Of a stretch of DNA of 64,000 nucleotides, positions 1-11,800 are shown piece by piece. Source of the stretch: Ifrita kowaldi (taxonomy: Eukaryota > Chordata > Aves > Passeriformes > Cinclosomatidae). Both the position numbers and the translations under genes were made by a program. The stretch's first letter is position 1; each line of letters opens with the position of its first letter. The stretch covers positions 124,001-188,000 of the forward strand of contig VZRS01000253.1 in the NCBI GenBank assembly GCA_013398055.1. The letters run 5' to 3'. The notes beneath the pieces are model-generated. The model made no database searches. It saw nothing but the letters and a program-made list of their open reading frames with translations, and had not been told where the DNA came from.

Positions 1-2100
1 TTCTCACCCTTGAGGAACTTGCTTGTACCCATGGATAAAACCTCATCCTCCTGAAGACCAGAGTTGCATCTGGCTGCTATGGGACAAGGGTCTACGTCAG
101 GGGCAGCCATCCTTCCTCACCCAGCGAGCAGCACTTGGAAATCCTGGCAGCACAACCATGCAGACTCTATCTTTGGAAGTCAGTGGATGAAGGGGCATGA
201 AGAAGAGGTCACACATGGGAAACTGTCTCCTCTGGGTCTTGACAGCTACAGCACAGGATAAGGCTGCAGATGCAGCTCATTTCCAGTATGACCCAACACT
301 GGCATAGCATCCAATGCTGAGTTGTTTCCTCCTGCAAATAGGAATCTGGATTATCTGCCAGCAGCACGCTGTTTCTCGTTTAGTAACACAGCCCTGGTCT
401 AAAAGTTGCACTGGAAGCACACCCAAGCAGTAGTTTGTTCATTAAGAACAAATTCAGGCAAGCAAAGAGCACAGATCTCTTTCCCTTACTCCCTGTGTCT
501 CAACCCTGAAGTGCTTTCTTCCATGAAGGCTCGTGGCTGAGGTGCAGCACAGAGCCCCTTTAAAAGACAGCAGTGCCCTACCGCTTGAAGAATTGCTCTC
601 AAAAGTAATCAAGCGTCTCACAGAAAGGGGTCTTGAAAGCTAGGCACACCAATTTAAAGATTTAGCTAGAAGATTTTGACAAAGCTCCTTTAAATGGAGC
701 AGACATTTGTCTCAGTGAATGGAAAAATACAGTACGAATTAAGTCTGCAGAATGAGAACATTGGAGGAAGCGACCTGCATTGACTGGTAGCCAATACTGC
801 ACCCCTCATGATGTGTAACTAATAACAGCACGCTAGACATTCGGCTTGCACATTAAATATTAATAACATTTTTCTTCTGACTCATCATTAAGCCAGAGCC
901 GTGCTGCACAGAGCAAACTGATTTACAGACCATCCGTGGCAGGCTCCAGTGCTGCCCATGTTGCTCAGCGAAACACCTGCTATCCCGAGGTTTGGTGAGG
1001 GACTGGAAAGTGAGCTAGGTCAGAAGTGGGAGGCTTTGAATTGGAGGAAAACAATAACCCAGGCAGGTAGACAGACAGACAAGCCACTCTTCTGACTACA
1101 CCTCTGCCCACAGACAATAGACAGCATCTGAAACAAATCTCTGCAAGGAGCCAGAGTTAAAATCCTACTGCTTGGCTCTGAGGATGCTGCAGGTGCAGCT
1201 GGGGTGCGGTGTTCCCCCGCCCATGTGCTTCTCAGATAAATCTGATGGCGCCTCTAATCTTCTGGGGAAGCCTTCTACAAGCAAGGGAATACAACTATGA
1301 CTGGTATTATTTTCATAGTGAGGAAGAGGACCGATTATTCCCCTGAAAAAATGCTAGTCTCAGCCTTGTTTATACTAAGAGAGAGTCTGACTGCTCTTTC
1401 ATACCTCTTCTCTTTGCAGACAAGGTCGTTTCCACTTCAGAAGCTTACCCTGACTGCAGCTAGAAAGAACTGTTTGCCTGATCCATGGGAGAGCATTTTG
1501 CAGGGAGATTTAAACAAGCCATTTTTGAAATATGGGACTCAGCAAACTATAGGTGATGTATAAGGATTGGAAAATGCTTTCAGTGATTCTTAGCAACACC
1601 CTATCAGAAGAGCAGATTGTCTTAGAAGCTTCAAATATAGTTTCTTTGAAAGAACCTGGTGAGTTCAAGCAGTATGGAATCCATTTGGAAAAGGTGAAAA
1701 GAAAACTTGAGAAGTGAGTCAATGATGAATTAGAAACATCAGAAGAGGGTCAGATTTTTAAAGAAGGTGCCAGACATTTCCCAAAGAACTGTGCTTTCAT
1801 TTAAAAGACTAAATAAATAAAAAAGTAGTAACTCTCTAATCCTTTTTCCCTATGAAGTTTTCAAAAGGTAGGTAGATCACTAGAGGGTTTTTTACACACA
1901 GTGGCTCTTGTTAGAGAAAGATATGTGAATTACTTCATTCTGAGGCCTTTGGGGCCAGAGGGTGGGGTGGGAGAGAGAAATGTGTCAGAATGCCAGACAA
2001 ACCCTTCACACTTCCCCCACGATATCTAGGAGTACTCTTCCTTCACTTCCTGGTTTGCAGAGATCCTAGATCAGCTGTCAGTATTTCTCAGAGGATACTG
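1..2100. other. Unique non-coding DNA, nothing recognised
   Basis: No repeat consensus, RNA gene or convincing coding frame is visible. Open frames are under 90 codons and resemble no family I know. The stretch around 750-905 is AT-rich with TAAT-type motifs and reads like a possible conserved non-coding element (see findings). Confidence 0.5.
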
Positions 2101-2215
2101 TGACAGGCCAGGATTCAAAAGGTCAGAGTCCTGTTCATCTCCTTGGTGATCTTTGAGAAATGACTTGGGAACTACTTCTGCCCAGCTTTCTGGGTCTATA
2201 AAACAGAAAGAGTAA
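2101..2215 (+). mobile_element. Possible MIR/CORE-SINE relic
   Basis: The stretch follows the order of the MIR core: a piece like 'ggattcaaa', then 'ctttgagaaatgacttggga' where MIR has its 'ccttgggcaagtcactta' box, then a pyrimidine-rich piece, then 'tctataaaacagaaagag' where MIR has 'tctgtaaaatgggga'. MIR elements are tRNA-derived SINEs spread in early amniotes and now heavily decayed in birds. The match is by eye and degenerate, so chance similarity is not excluded. Confidence 0.4.
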
Positions 2216-3902
2216 ACTACACAGGCCTCCTTCCTCATCTCTCCAAGGTCTCTCGTGCCACAGAGTCACACAAAGACATGCTTGTGTCCACCTCTATGAG
2301 TTTGCAAGTGTTAAGTGTACATCTGCATAGGCATGCAGACACAAACAGTTATGATTGCTCCCATTACATCCATCCTTTTTTTCCTCCAAGTCACAGAGGA
2401 TAACTGCACGCCTGCACATCCCCCATCGTTTTCTGCAGCCCACATTTCCTTCCAAACATAGTGCTCTGTTTTGCTGCACAGAGCAGCTGCGTCACTGATA
2501 GAAACTTCTAGTGTTCCTCCCTCACCTCTTTTTGTCTGTGAAAGGCTCATTAATGCCTTCTACATAAAGGTCCCTACCTACAACAATATTGCTGTGCTGC
2601 TCAGTGAAGGATTGATGCTTACAGGGGAGTGGTGCCATGTTGTCAAAAAGTTTATTACTCTTATGAAATCTGCTCAGAGAATTAAAAAGGTATCGACAAC
2701 TAGCAACTTTTAAAGTAAGTGAAGAAAGTGCATGTTGTGATTCACCCTCTTTGCTCTTTTTTGTTCCTATTGTTATTATCGTCTCTGTTTGCTAATTTGC
2801 AGGGTGTCACTATCACACAAGAATTTGCCAGGTTTTCTCACATTTATCTTGTGTGTTGCCCTTTATTGCTCAGCTGTTTTGAGGCACAACAATGAGACAG
2901 CTCTCTAAAAACTGGTACTATTTTAATTGCTTTCTGCTCAGAAGCAGGGGGTAAGTCCTGTACCTGTTGGCACAGTTGCTGAATCAAAGCCTGCCAGCTA
3001 CAGAGCCATCTCCAAAACTCTCATCCCCTATCGAAGCATCACGTGTTCATGTAAAAGCACTGCAGAGGTTTGGATCATTACCCTGAAACAATTGCCAATA
3101 AAATAGCATTAGAAACAAATCAAAGCACCAATAAAAGATATTCGTTTCCAGATGAGGTCTGTGTGCCAATTAAAATACTTCAAGGTCTATGTAAGAAGAG
3201 GCCACTTGACCATTCAAAGAGCATAAGGAAGAAAACCAGGACAGAGGGGAAAAAAGAAAAAGGGAGCATCAAGGGAAAACTGATCTCTGCATGGGATTGC
3301 TGTTCAGAGGAACCAATTTGTGTTGATGAGTTGGACATTTAAGAGCTGATAGCATGTTGTGCTGTCTAATATGACATTGGTGGCTATGGGATTTCTTCAG
3401 CAGCAACTTTATTCACTACGATCCAAGTACCAGATAATGAACTGCACAGATAGGTAACATTTCTCTGTGTCAGTGTTAGAGGCAGCAGGTTGTCAGCTGA
3501 GTTTTCTCTGTTCCAACACTGAAGGCTGGGAGGGAACAGAGTTGGTTGGTTCTTTCAGGAACCTTCTACAGGCTATATATTCTTCTGGCAGATGCTGGGG
3601 CTCACAGAGCATCCAAGCCCCCATGGGCTTTTTTTCTGAGATAATTTGGCCTGCTAAGGCAGGACTGATGTGCTGGGAGTCCCTGCTCCCCAGGAAGCTA
3701 CTGGAGCAAGCATCTCCTTACCTCCACCATGCAATGCAGGGGAGTGCCCACACCTCCCAATGTCCCTGTGAGACCTCTCTGCACTGTCCCAGTAAAAGAG
3801 TGCTGGGTGTGGAGCTGCTTCTTGTGAGACACAGGCTGCCTCACAGCTGCTTACTCTAAGCACACCCAAAAAAAAAAAAAAAACACATCAGGGAGATGGG
3901 GG
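2216..3902. other. Unique non-coding DNA up to the N gap
   Basis: I see no repeat family or gene. A 90-codon open frame at 3070-3342 is lysine-rich and low in complexity and looks like chance. A run of 17 or so A residues sits near 3869-3885 just before the gap, which may explain why assembly broke here. Confidence 0.5.
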
Positions 3903-3907
3903 NNNNN
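3903..3907. other. Assembly gap (5 N)
   Basis: Five consecutive N characters lie directly after a poly-A run and a short G run. The true length of the gap is unknown; small fixed-size N runs are often placeholders. Confidence 0.99.
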
Positions 3908-6900
3908 GATTACTCTCCTGCCCCTTCATCACTATTTTCTTGGGTTTTGTTTATTTCACAGTTTGCTTACCTATAGTGGCTAAGCCAGAGGGAAAAACAC
4001 ATAATCTTGCTAAATCATTTCAATCTATATGCCTCCTACTCTTACGGTGTACAGCTAGCATTTCAGATCGCAAAAAAGGCTAAGAAAGTGTAGCCAGTAA
4101 TGCCAATTTCAGCAGAAGGAAGCTTCAAGAAGTAAAAAACCCAAACCCCAGCACATCAGGATGAAATAATTGAGCCATCTAATTGCCCACACTGAATAAA
4201 CTGTGAAGCAGGACCGGTGGTGATAATTTCTAAAAGATTTAGTTTTAAAATATTAGTAATACAGATAAGGGATTAACACTAATACTGTAGGTGACTAATC
4301 TTGACTGTGCCTTTTTTAACAACAGCGTTGCTGCCACCATCCTAAAGGAAATTAGCAGTGATAATTAGATCAAATCCTTTATGTCAGTAATCCCACTTGA
4401 AGATATTTTCAGAAGGTTGGAGGTTTAAGGCAATTTCCTGTGTGTGTCCAAGACTCATTAATTAATATTGATACTTAATGTATTCCAGGCTTACATTTCT
4501 TGGTTATACTCAGAGCTGCGCCCAACTAACTCATTTGAGACAATAGTTTAGTCGCACTGGAAAATAACTGTCCATTCAGCATCAAAAATCATCAAGCAAC
4601 AAATCAGAGACCTATAAAATTGTCTTATATATCAGAGAATTGGGGTTCTCTGTACCCAAGCAATTTAGGTAGTCTTTTTTTTTTTTTTTTCCTTTCCATG
4701 GAATTACCCTTAAAACCCTGCATTTAAAGTAAAATTAATCTCATGTTGTGACAATATTTTCCCCAATGATTGATACTGCTTATGTCATTAAGATTTCTTC
4801 CCTAAAGATCAATCTCTACATTCCTGAAAATAAATATAATGTCATTACCTTCTTTTTAATAATTTTAAACAGCTTTATGTAGAGAAGGGGAGAGAGAAAA
4901 AGGGAGGGAGGGAGAAAATATTCCAGATTCACAACACCCACCCCCCTCGCCCCTCCAAACAAATAAAAATAAGACTAAAAGTATATGACTTATTAACTTC
5001 ACAACTATTGAAGTCAATTTTTTGATTCTGAGGGCTTAAACAACTATTCTGCCATGGTCCCTTCACATTTTTGTTCCTAGTGGTTGAAGATCCATTGTTG
5101 AATAATCTCTCCCCACACTGTATCCGTAGCTCCTTATTTCTGGGCACCTCAGTAAGGCTAGACTAAACCACAAAAATCAAAGAAAAGAAATTATTGTTTG
5201 GTTAAGGTTAAATCCCAGTTTTCCTATCTCAAACCTCCTGCCGAGGTGCTGTACAAACTCCAATGAGGAAAATACTTCAGGGTTCTCGGAAAGAAACTGA
5301 GCCACAAAAACTACCTTTGAGAGCTGCAGTTTGCTGATCATTCACCAGTCTGACAAAAGCAGGAATGGCCACTTACCTGAAAATAAAAAGAGAAATAAAT
5401 ATCCATTATTATTCATGTTTTTGAAAGGAAATTATGCTTTGTACGAAACGAGGAAGAATAAAATGGTGCACTGGCAGACTACGTGTGGGATACTCAGGGC
5501 TGCAAAAGCAGGGAATCAGCCTGAACGTACAATGGCAGAACTGTAGGATAAAGCCAGGGCTGAAATAGGGAAGGATAAGATTGGAAACAATCAGTGTACA
5601 TTTGTAAACCAGCAGCAAAATATGACAACATTTTTCTGCCTGCAAAGATGTCACAAATAAAGGCAGCAGTCACATTTTCTGAGGTTTCCTTCCTGTTTTG
5701 TGCCTTTCACCCATTTCCGCAATGAAAATTTTCTTCCAATGTACAGGTTGAATGTGTCCCTTTCTGCTGATTGAAGGATTTCATCTCTACAATAAATACT
5801 AAGTTCAGTGAAGTAATTTCTGAATCCTGCCATGACATTCTTCTCCTGCCCCCTCTCCATCAAGAAAACCAAACAAAAAATGTCAGAGGAACCTACAAAC
5901 AAATTCCTTTCTGTGCAACTTCTGTACAGTCCTATTAGCAGCAACACAGCAGGCCATTGATTGGGGAGGGAAAAAAGGCTTTGTTTATGGCAATGGATTT
6001 TAATACTCCTGGTGATAGTTTATTTCATTGGAATTTTTGCAGAGTTGGCTATTACAGTGATGGAAACCCTCAGAATGTACTGATTTTAACAGGGGTGGGG
6101 TGAAAACAAGTGGCAGTGCTTATTTTTTGAAAAATATTTTATTAAATAATTTGAAACACATTGATAAAATGTGTCTGAGAGTTATGCTGCAGTAATTTAT
6201 AATACAAATTAAATTTCTATTGACAAATTGCAATTTAATCCAGTGACTAACTTCAAGAATGTGAATTCCTCTGCTGTTTTTCTTTCTTATCTTTTTCTTA
6301 AAGATGTAATATATAGCACATGAAGCAGGATACGTGCTGGGATAACCAGATGCTGTGCTGTTGCTGGCCTCAGACTTATTTTCTGCCTAATCTCCCCAAA
6401 GGATGCACAACTGGGAGTAACCTAACCAGCTCCCTTATCATCTTTAAGTTTGGATCAACCCTAGGAAGTATCCACAGGGAATCCGTTCTGCATAAATACT
6501 TGGTTTCAAGTTAAGCAGTGTCTTTTGCATACCTGAAGTCACCCTGTCTACTCCCATCCCAAGAAAATCCCCATAGGGGACAAAACCCAACACAAATCCT
6601 CAACTCTCTTGAAATTAATTCACCTAGATGATTTAAAATAGAAATGAGATCATGATCTTGTCCTTGACATATCCTTAAGGAGCAAGCAAAGGACTGAAGG
6701 ATCAAGCCACCCGCTGTGCTGTCTATCCTTTTGCAAATACATGCTGAAACAGATGTACCCATCGACTTAGAGATGCTGAGCCCTTTGCAGGAGCACTGCA
6801 GAGCTCCCAGCTGTAATGGGATACTGGGAAATCAGATCATCCTACATTTAAACTGATTTCTATCACTGATACTCTTTGCACTACAGAAGTAGCATTAAAT

Positions 6901-8835
6901 GCAATAACATGCTGCTGCATGGTCACTTAATTCTAGAAGTAAATTCAATATTTGCTGGCATCCTCTATCCAAAGATACAAAGTGTACACATGTATTGGAG
7001 CTGTTAGTTCGAATTGCCTTTGCAATGCCTCCTGGGGAAAACCAGAACAGCTTAGGCATCTGTCTGGGAAGAAAGGGTTGTCATTCTCACCCTGTACAAA
7101 ATTGTTTACAAATTGTTCTGTCACTTGCTTTGTATTGCCATTATGGCCCAGTTGCTGTCTTGGACACGTGTGGGTTTTGCTACGAAGAAATAAGAGGGGC
7201 CTATTCCCATTGCTTGCAATGTTTTCAAAGAAGGAGCTGGGGTAGAACAATGGAAACAAACACAATGTCTTTGTGACACCACTTGCATGTAGTTAGAAGC
7301 AGGTAGGGAACAATGCCAATGTTCTTCTGATACGTCCAGTGGAAAAAGATTTCTTAGGAAAGCTGTCTCCCAAGTGCGCTACCCAGAGCCCCATTAAGAA
7401 CTCTGAAGGTCTTGTTTAAGATACAATTTCATCAATTTATTTTGGAGCCTCCTTTTCTGGCTGAAGGAAGTATGAAGAGGGAAATATGAATTATAAAAAA
7501 TCCCAGAGACATACAAATTTGATTTTAAACCTCTAAGTGGGTTCAGTCAAAGAACAGGATAAACGCTGATAGAGATTATCTGACAGATGTTATTTTAAAA
7601 AGCAGACCTGAGTGACAGAATATCTGGGAGCTGGGTTCAGTGTTTGCATTGGCTCCTTTTGTGACTCTGGCTAAGCTTGTGCCCTGTCCTGTTAAGTGAT
7701 AGTTCCACCATTTGTTAAGTCTGTCAAGATGCTTCAAGAGATGAAAGGTACTGTTTTCTATCACACAGGATGACCAACTGGCAAAACTTCACTGCTGTAA
7801 CTGGGCACAGTAGGCCCATGACAGAATCCACCTTCCAACTCAAAGTAAGGACACAAGCTTTGGTTGCATTTGTTGTGAGAAGGATCTACTTCAATTTCTC
7901 CTAAGGAAGCTGTTCCACTTCAGTTAAACAAATATTACTTGCCCAGAGCAAGACTGAGTGTAACTCTATCGTAATTAAGGCTTCCAGTTCTGGTTTCAAG
8001 GAAATGAGCAGGATTTTACATCTTCAGTTATTCTCCCCACTCCTGTAATGAAAGTTTCCCTAATTCAATTCAAGCTTGCAAACATCTGCAGGGTAGGTGA
8101 CACGAATAACATTGTGTTTTGCAGCAAATACACATCTTTTCAAAAATACTTCCTCCAGCTCTTGTTCCATCACCATCTGTGGGAGAAACCTGACTGAGTT
8201 CATTGCGCCTCTACAGAAATAGCAGCGGCAGAGCGTGATGGTGGCTGAGAGAGACAGTGACATAGACTGGACCCCAACACCACTTCTGCTGGGGCCAGGC
8301 TCTCCCTGAGGTTTCCTCTTCACAAGCTGACCTATACTTTCCCTTGCTTAGCTGGAGAATCTTGATGAGAAGAGAGCCCGCGGTGGGATGGCTGCAAATG
8401 TAATGCAATCAGAAGATAATGACTTCAGAAGGAGAGGGGAGGGAGGGGATAATCAGCAGAGGCAGATGAACTCCCAAGATATAAAAAAAAAAAGACTCTG
8501 TTTTCATGCAGATGTCCCTAGTAATGAAGAATGAGAGAAGAGGAATACTGAGAAAGAGGTGAAATGGAAGCTGATTTGTTTCTAAATAGCACTATTTCAG
8601 TCTTCTATGGGGTGTAAGTTGCTTCTTAAACTAAGAGTGTCTGAAAACACCCCAGAAAAATTCAGACCTCTCAGCCATCTCTCTCTCTCTCTATTATACT
8701 CACATCCATACCACGATTTAGAGTTAGCTTTGGTGGGAATTGGGGATGGGAATATAAAATATGCAGGGAACATCCCTGTCTCCCTTCAGGCTCAGGTTGA
8801 GCTAGGTGTCTATGAAAATATTATGCAAATGTGAC
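3908..8835. other. Unique AT-rich non-coding DNA
   Basis: No gene or clear mobile element. Simple sequence: a poly-T run near 4675-4691 and a purine-rich GGGAGGGAGGGAG tract near 4890-4915. The block 6120-6250 is very AT-rich and includes a 7-bp inverted repeat with a 5-bp loop at 6156-6174. Two or three overlapping open frames at 6945-7276 have no recognisable protein content. Confidence 0.5.
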
Positions 8836-8891
8836 AGTGTGTTCTTTGGGCAAGCCATTTAACTGGCGCTTTCAACACCTCAGAAGCCTGG
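8836..8891 (+). mobile_element. Weak MIR-like core fragment
   Basis: The run 'tttgggcaagccatttaac' followed by a 'cacctcag' piece matches the spacing and order of the MIR core ('cttgggcaagtcacttaac ... gcctcag'). The flanks cannot be aligned. It is too short to be sure. Confidence 0.3.
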
Positions 8892-11800
8892 AGACAAAGG
8901 GTGCGGGTAATGATAAATGCAATTTATTTACAATGAGCATAAAAGAGAAGGTGTAGGCGGCTGCTCCTACAGGTGATCTCTCCCCTGCTCACCCTACATA
9001 CTCAATCACAGACTTCAGCCTTTCCCTCATGATGCCTACATGCTTCCTGGGGTGAGAGGTTTCCAGGGTTCATTCTACTCAGAGAACGGTCTCTCCCTGG
9101 TTCAGATTCTGCATTTTGTATTCAGGTATCTGACTTCCACAGGCAAGAAGCTTTAGCTTCAAAAAACAAAACAGCAAATGACCTGACCTTGGCAAGCGTC
9201 ATACAAATTCTGACCCAGGGTTCAGATCTGGAAGAACCTGTGAAGATTTTCAACCCCTTTGATGAGAAACTAGATATGGATGCAATAATACATCACTCTT
9301 CTACAAATTCTCCCTAGCCTAATTGTATCAATACTTAATGGCAACAGCTCTGAGCAGTACACCTGCACTGCTGGATGTGCAGCTACCGAATCTCATAACA
9401 GACTGCTGGGTACCACGGGGGGCTGCTGTGCAAAAAAAAAAAAAAAAGCCACGAAGTCTTCCAGTGCACATTGCTAGAGCCCATGTTGTGGCTGATAAAA
9501 TCAGAAGCCTTGACTTGTCAGGTGGTTCTACACCTCTCCTTTTATCCCTCCATATACCTGAGCGTAGGTGTTAGCATCAGCACCCTGAACAATCCCACCA
9601 TGCATCTGTATGCTCTGCCTCTTTTCATTCCCCCAGCAGATGAAGCAGCTAAGCTATTCTCCTTGTCCTGCACTAAATGCCTGCTCTGTTAGAGAGTGCT
9701 GCCACACTTGCATCAGCAAATTAAGCTGGGATGGCTGAGGGCATTATGGCCTGCAGCTCTCCATCAAACCTCTCTCCCAGAGATTGCAGATTCCACATAA
9801 GGGACAACCAAACAGCTCCTGGGTCAGCTGCTGCACTTTACAGCTCACTCGATTAGCATGAATCAAATTGATGTCAGCTTCCTTTACCAGGCTGGCTGTA
9901 AAACTGTTCTAGGGAAGGGGCTGCTTCATGAGCCATTCAGCTGTCCCTGCTGTGGGGTGGCAACATCTGGCAGAAGCCTGACGCTGAAACCACTTGCCCC
10001 CCACAAACTTCATTAGTTTCTGAGCGAATGAAAAAAATTCACAGCCTGTTCCATCCCAGAAATAGCTGCTGTACAGGAAGAATAGCAGGTGAGGTGACCT
10101 CTACACAAACAGGCTTCCAAAGCATGATCAAACATAGGAAAGGTGCAATGAAGTAAGTTATTCTTTATGATTATTACCTCTGAGATCAAATACTCTCTTA
10201 AAAGAAACTCTAATCCTTTTTAATTTGTTCAAAGTAAAACCATTGCTTATAAGTACGACAATGGCATTACTAACTACGCAACAATTTTATGTCAAGGCAC
10301 TATTAAAAATGGCATAATAAAGAGTTAATAAACCACTTGGTTGCAAAAAAAAACCCCTTAAAATTATAATTTACTGAAAAACCTCACATTGCTTTTTATT
10401 AATGCCACGTAAAGTAGTTGTGTAATTAGAAATTGCAAGGTGACACAATTTACTCGACAATGATGCACAGGATTCATATGGCACTTAGAATCCCCAAAAG
10501 ATTGCAAAATACTGTTTTACAAATATGTGCCAGGATCCAAGTGTTGCTACATTCAGCCCAGGATTTCATCCAGCTCCGGGCTGGAAGCAGTTAAGCACTT
10601 ATTGTAGTACATCAGCACTCTTCAGGAATTTAAGAAGGAGCCTGAAGAACACAGTGCTCAACTCAAGGAGGGAGGCAAAATAATATCATTCTTCAGAAAT
10701 ATGGTTGGGACACAGGGGTTGGTATTGTTTCATTCACAATAAATGATGATGGCACTTTCCAAGGCTGAAGAGTATCATCACTTGCAGCCTGGGCCGTGTC
10801 AGCGATGTGACCTCTCCTCACAACCCAGCCCATCTCCAGCGCTGCTCAGGGCAGGGTTTTGGCTTGTGGATTTCTTTGTGCAGCTCCTTATGGCAATGTG
10901 GGGTTCCTTGGAAAAGATATGTTTGGCTGACTACACTCAATCTCATCTAGTTTAGAGAGACTGATTAAATTAGAAGCAGCAGTAATGAAATTAGAAGTAA
11001 GACAGTTGTGACTCTCATGGAAGGTGCACTTCCATCCTCTAACCGTACAGAGGAAGTGCTAGCATGAAAAAATGATTCTGTGGGCTTTGGAACCCCTTTC
11101 TTCCCTTTTATCTTGTAGTGCTTGAAGTGCACATATTGTAGTTTATTAAATCTGTGTGATAAGTAAATTAAAAACCTCTACTTTGGCTTCATCTTATGGA
11201 GGAGACAGACACATAAAAATCAGTAAGTTTGGGACAGAACAGGCAAAAACACCTCATCCCCACACGCATTTTAACAAGTGGCTCATCTATCACACTTGGA
11301 AATAAGGAAATGTAGAGTGGATTAAAATTTTCCTTGGGACAGAGCACATCTTTAAAAGGAAACAAAACAGCCAGATCACTGAATTCCACCCTGGACAAGT
11401 AATGCCCCAGGGTGAAGAAGCTGGTGTTGAGATTTGCCTGGAAGTATCTGTGTCTGCATTGCTGAAGCGCAGAGCCAGGAAGCAATCTCTGGTGGCTTCT
11501 GCTAAAAATAATTCACCCTACACACTCAATGCTGCAAACGATGCCCCTGCCCATGTTTGAAGGACCACAGGTCGTGCCTAAACCACACTGGTAAGAGAGT
11601 GGGAAGAAGGCTGCAATGGCTTGACAAAAAAAAATAAATAATTGGCAAGTACTTAGCCCTGAGATGAGCAACAGGCTGAACAGATTTACAGCTGCAAACA
11701 ATTCCATGATACTTTAGGGGTTTTTTAAAAGATCATTTCCATCTCTTTTTGAAGTCACAAAATTAAAGACACAAACATATGCCCTCAAATGCTTCTGCTT

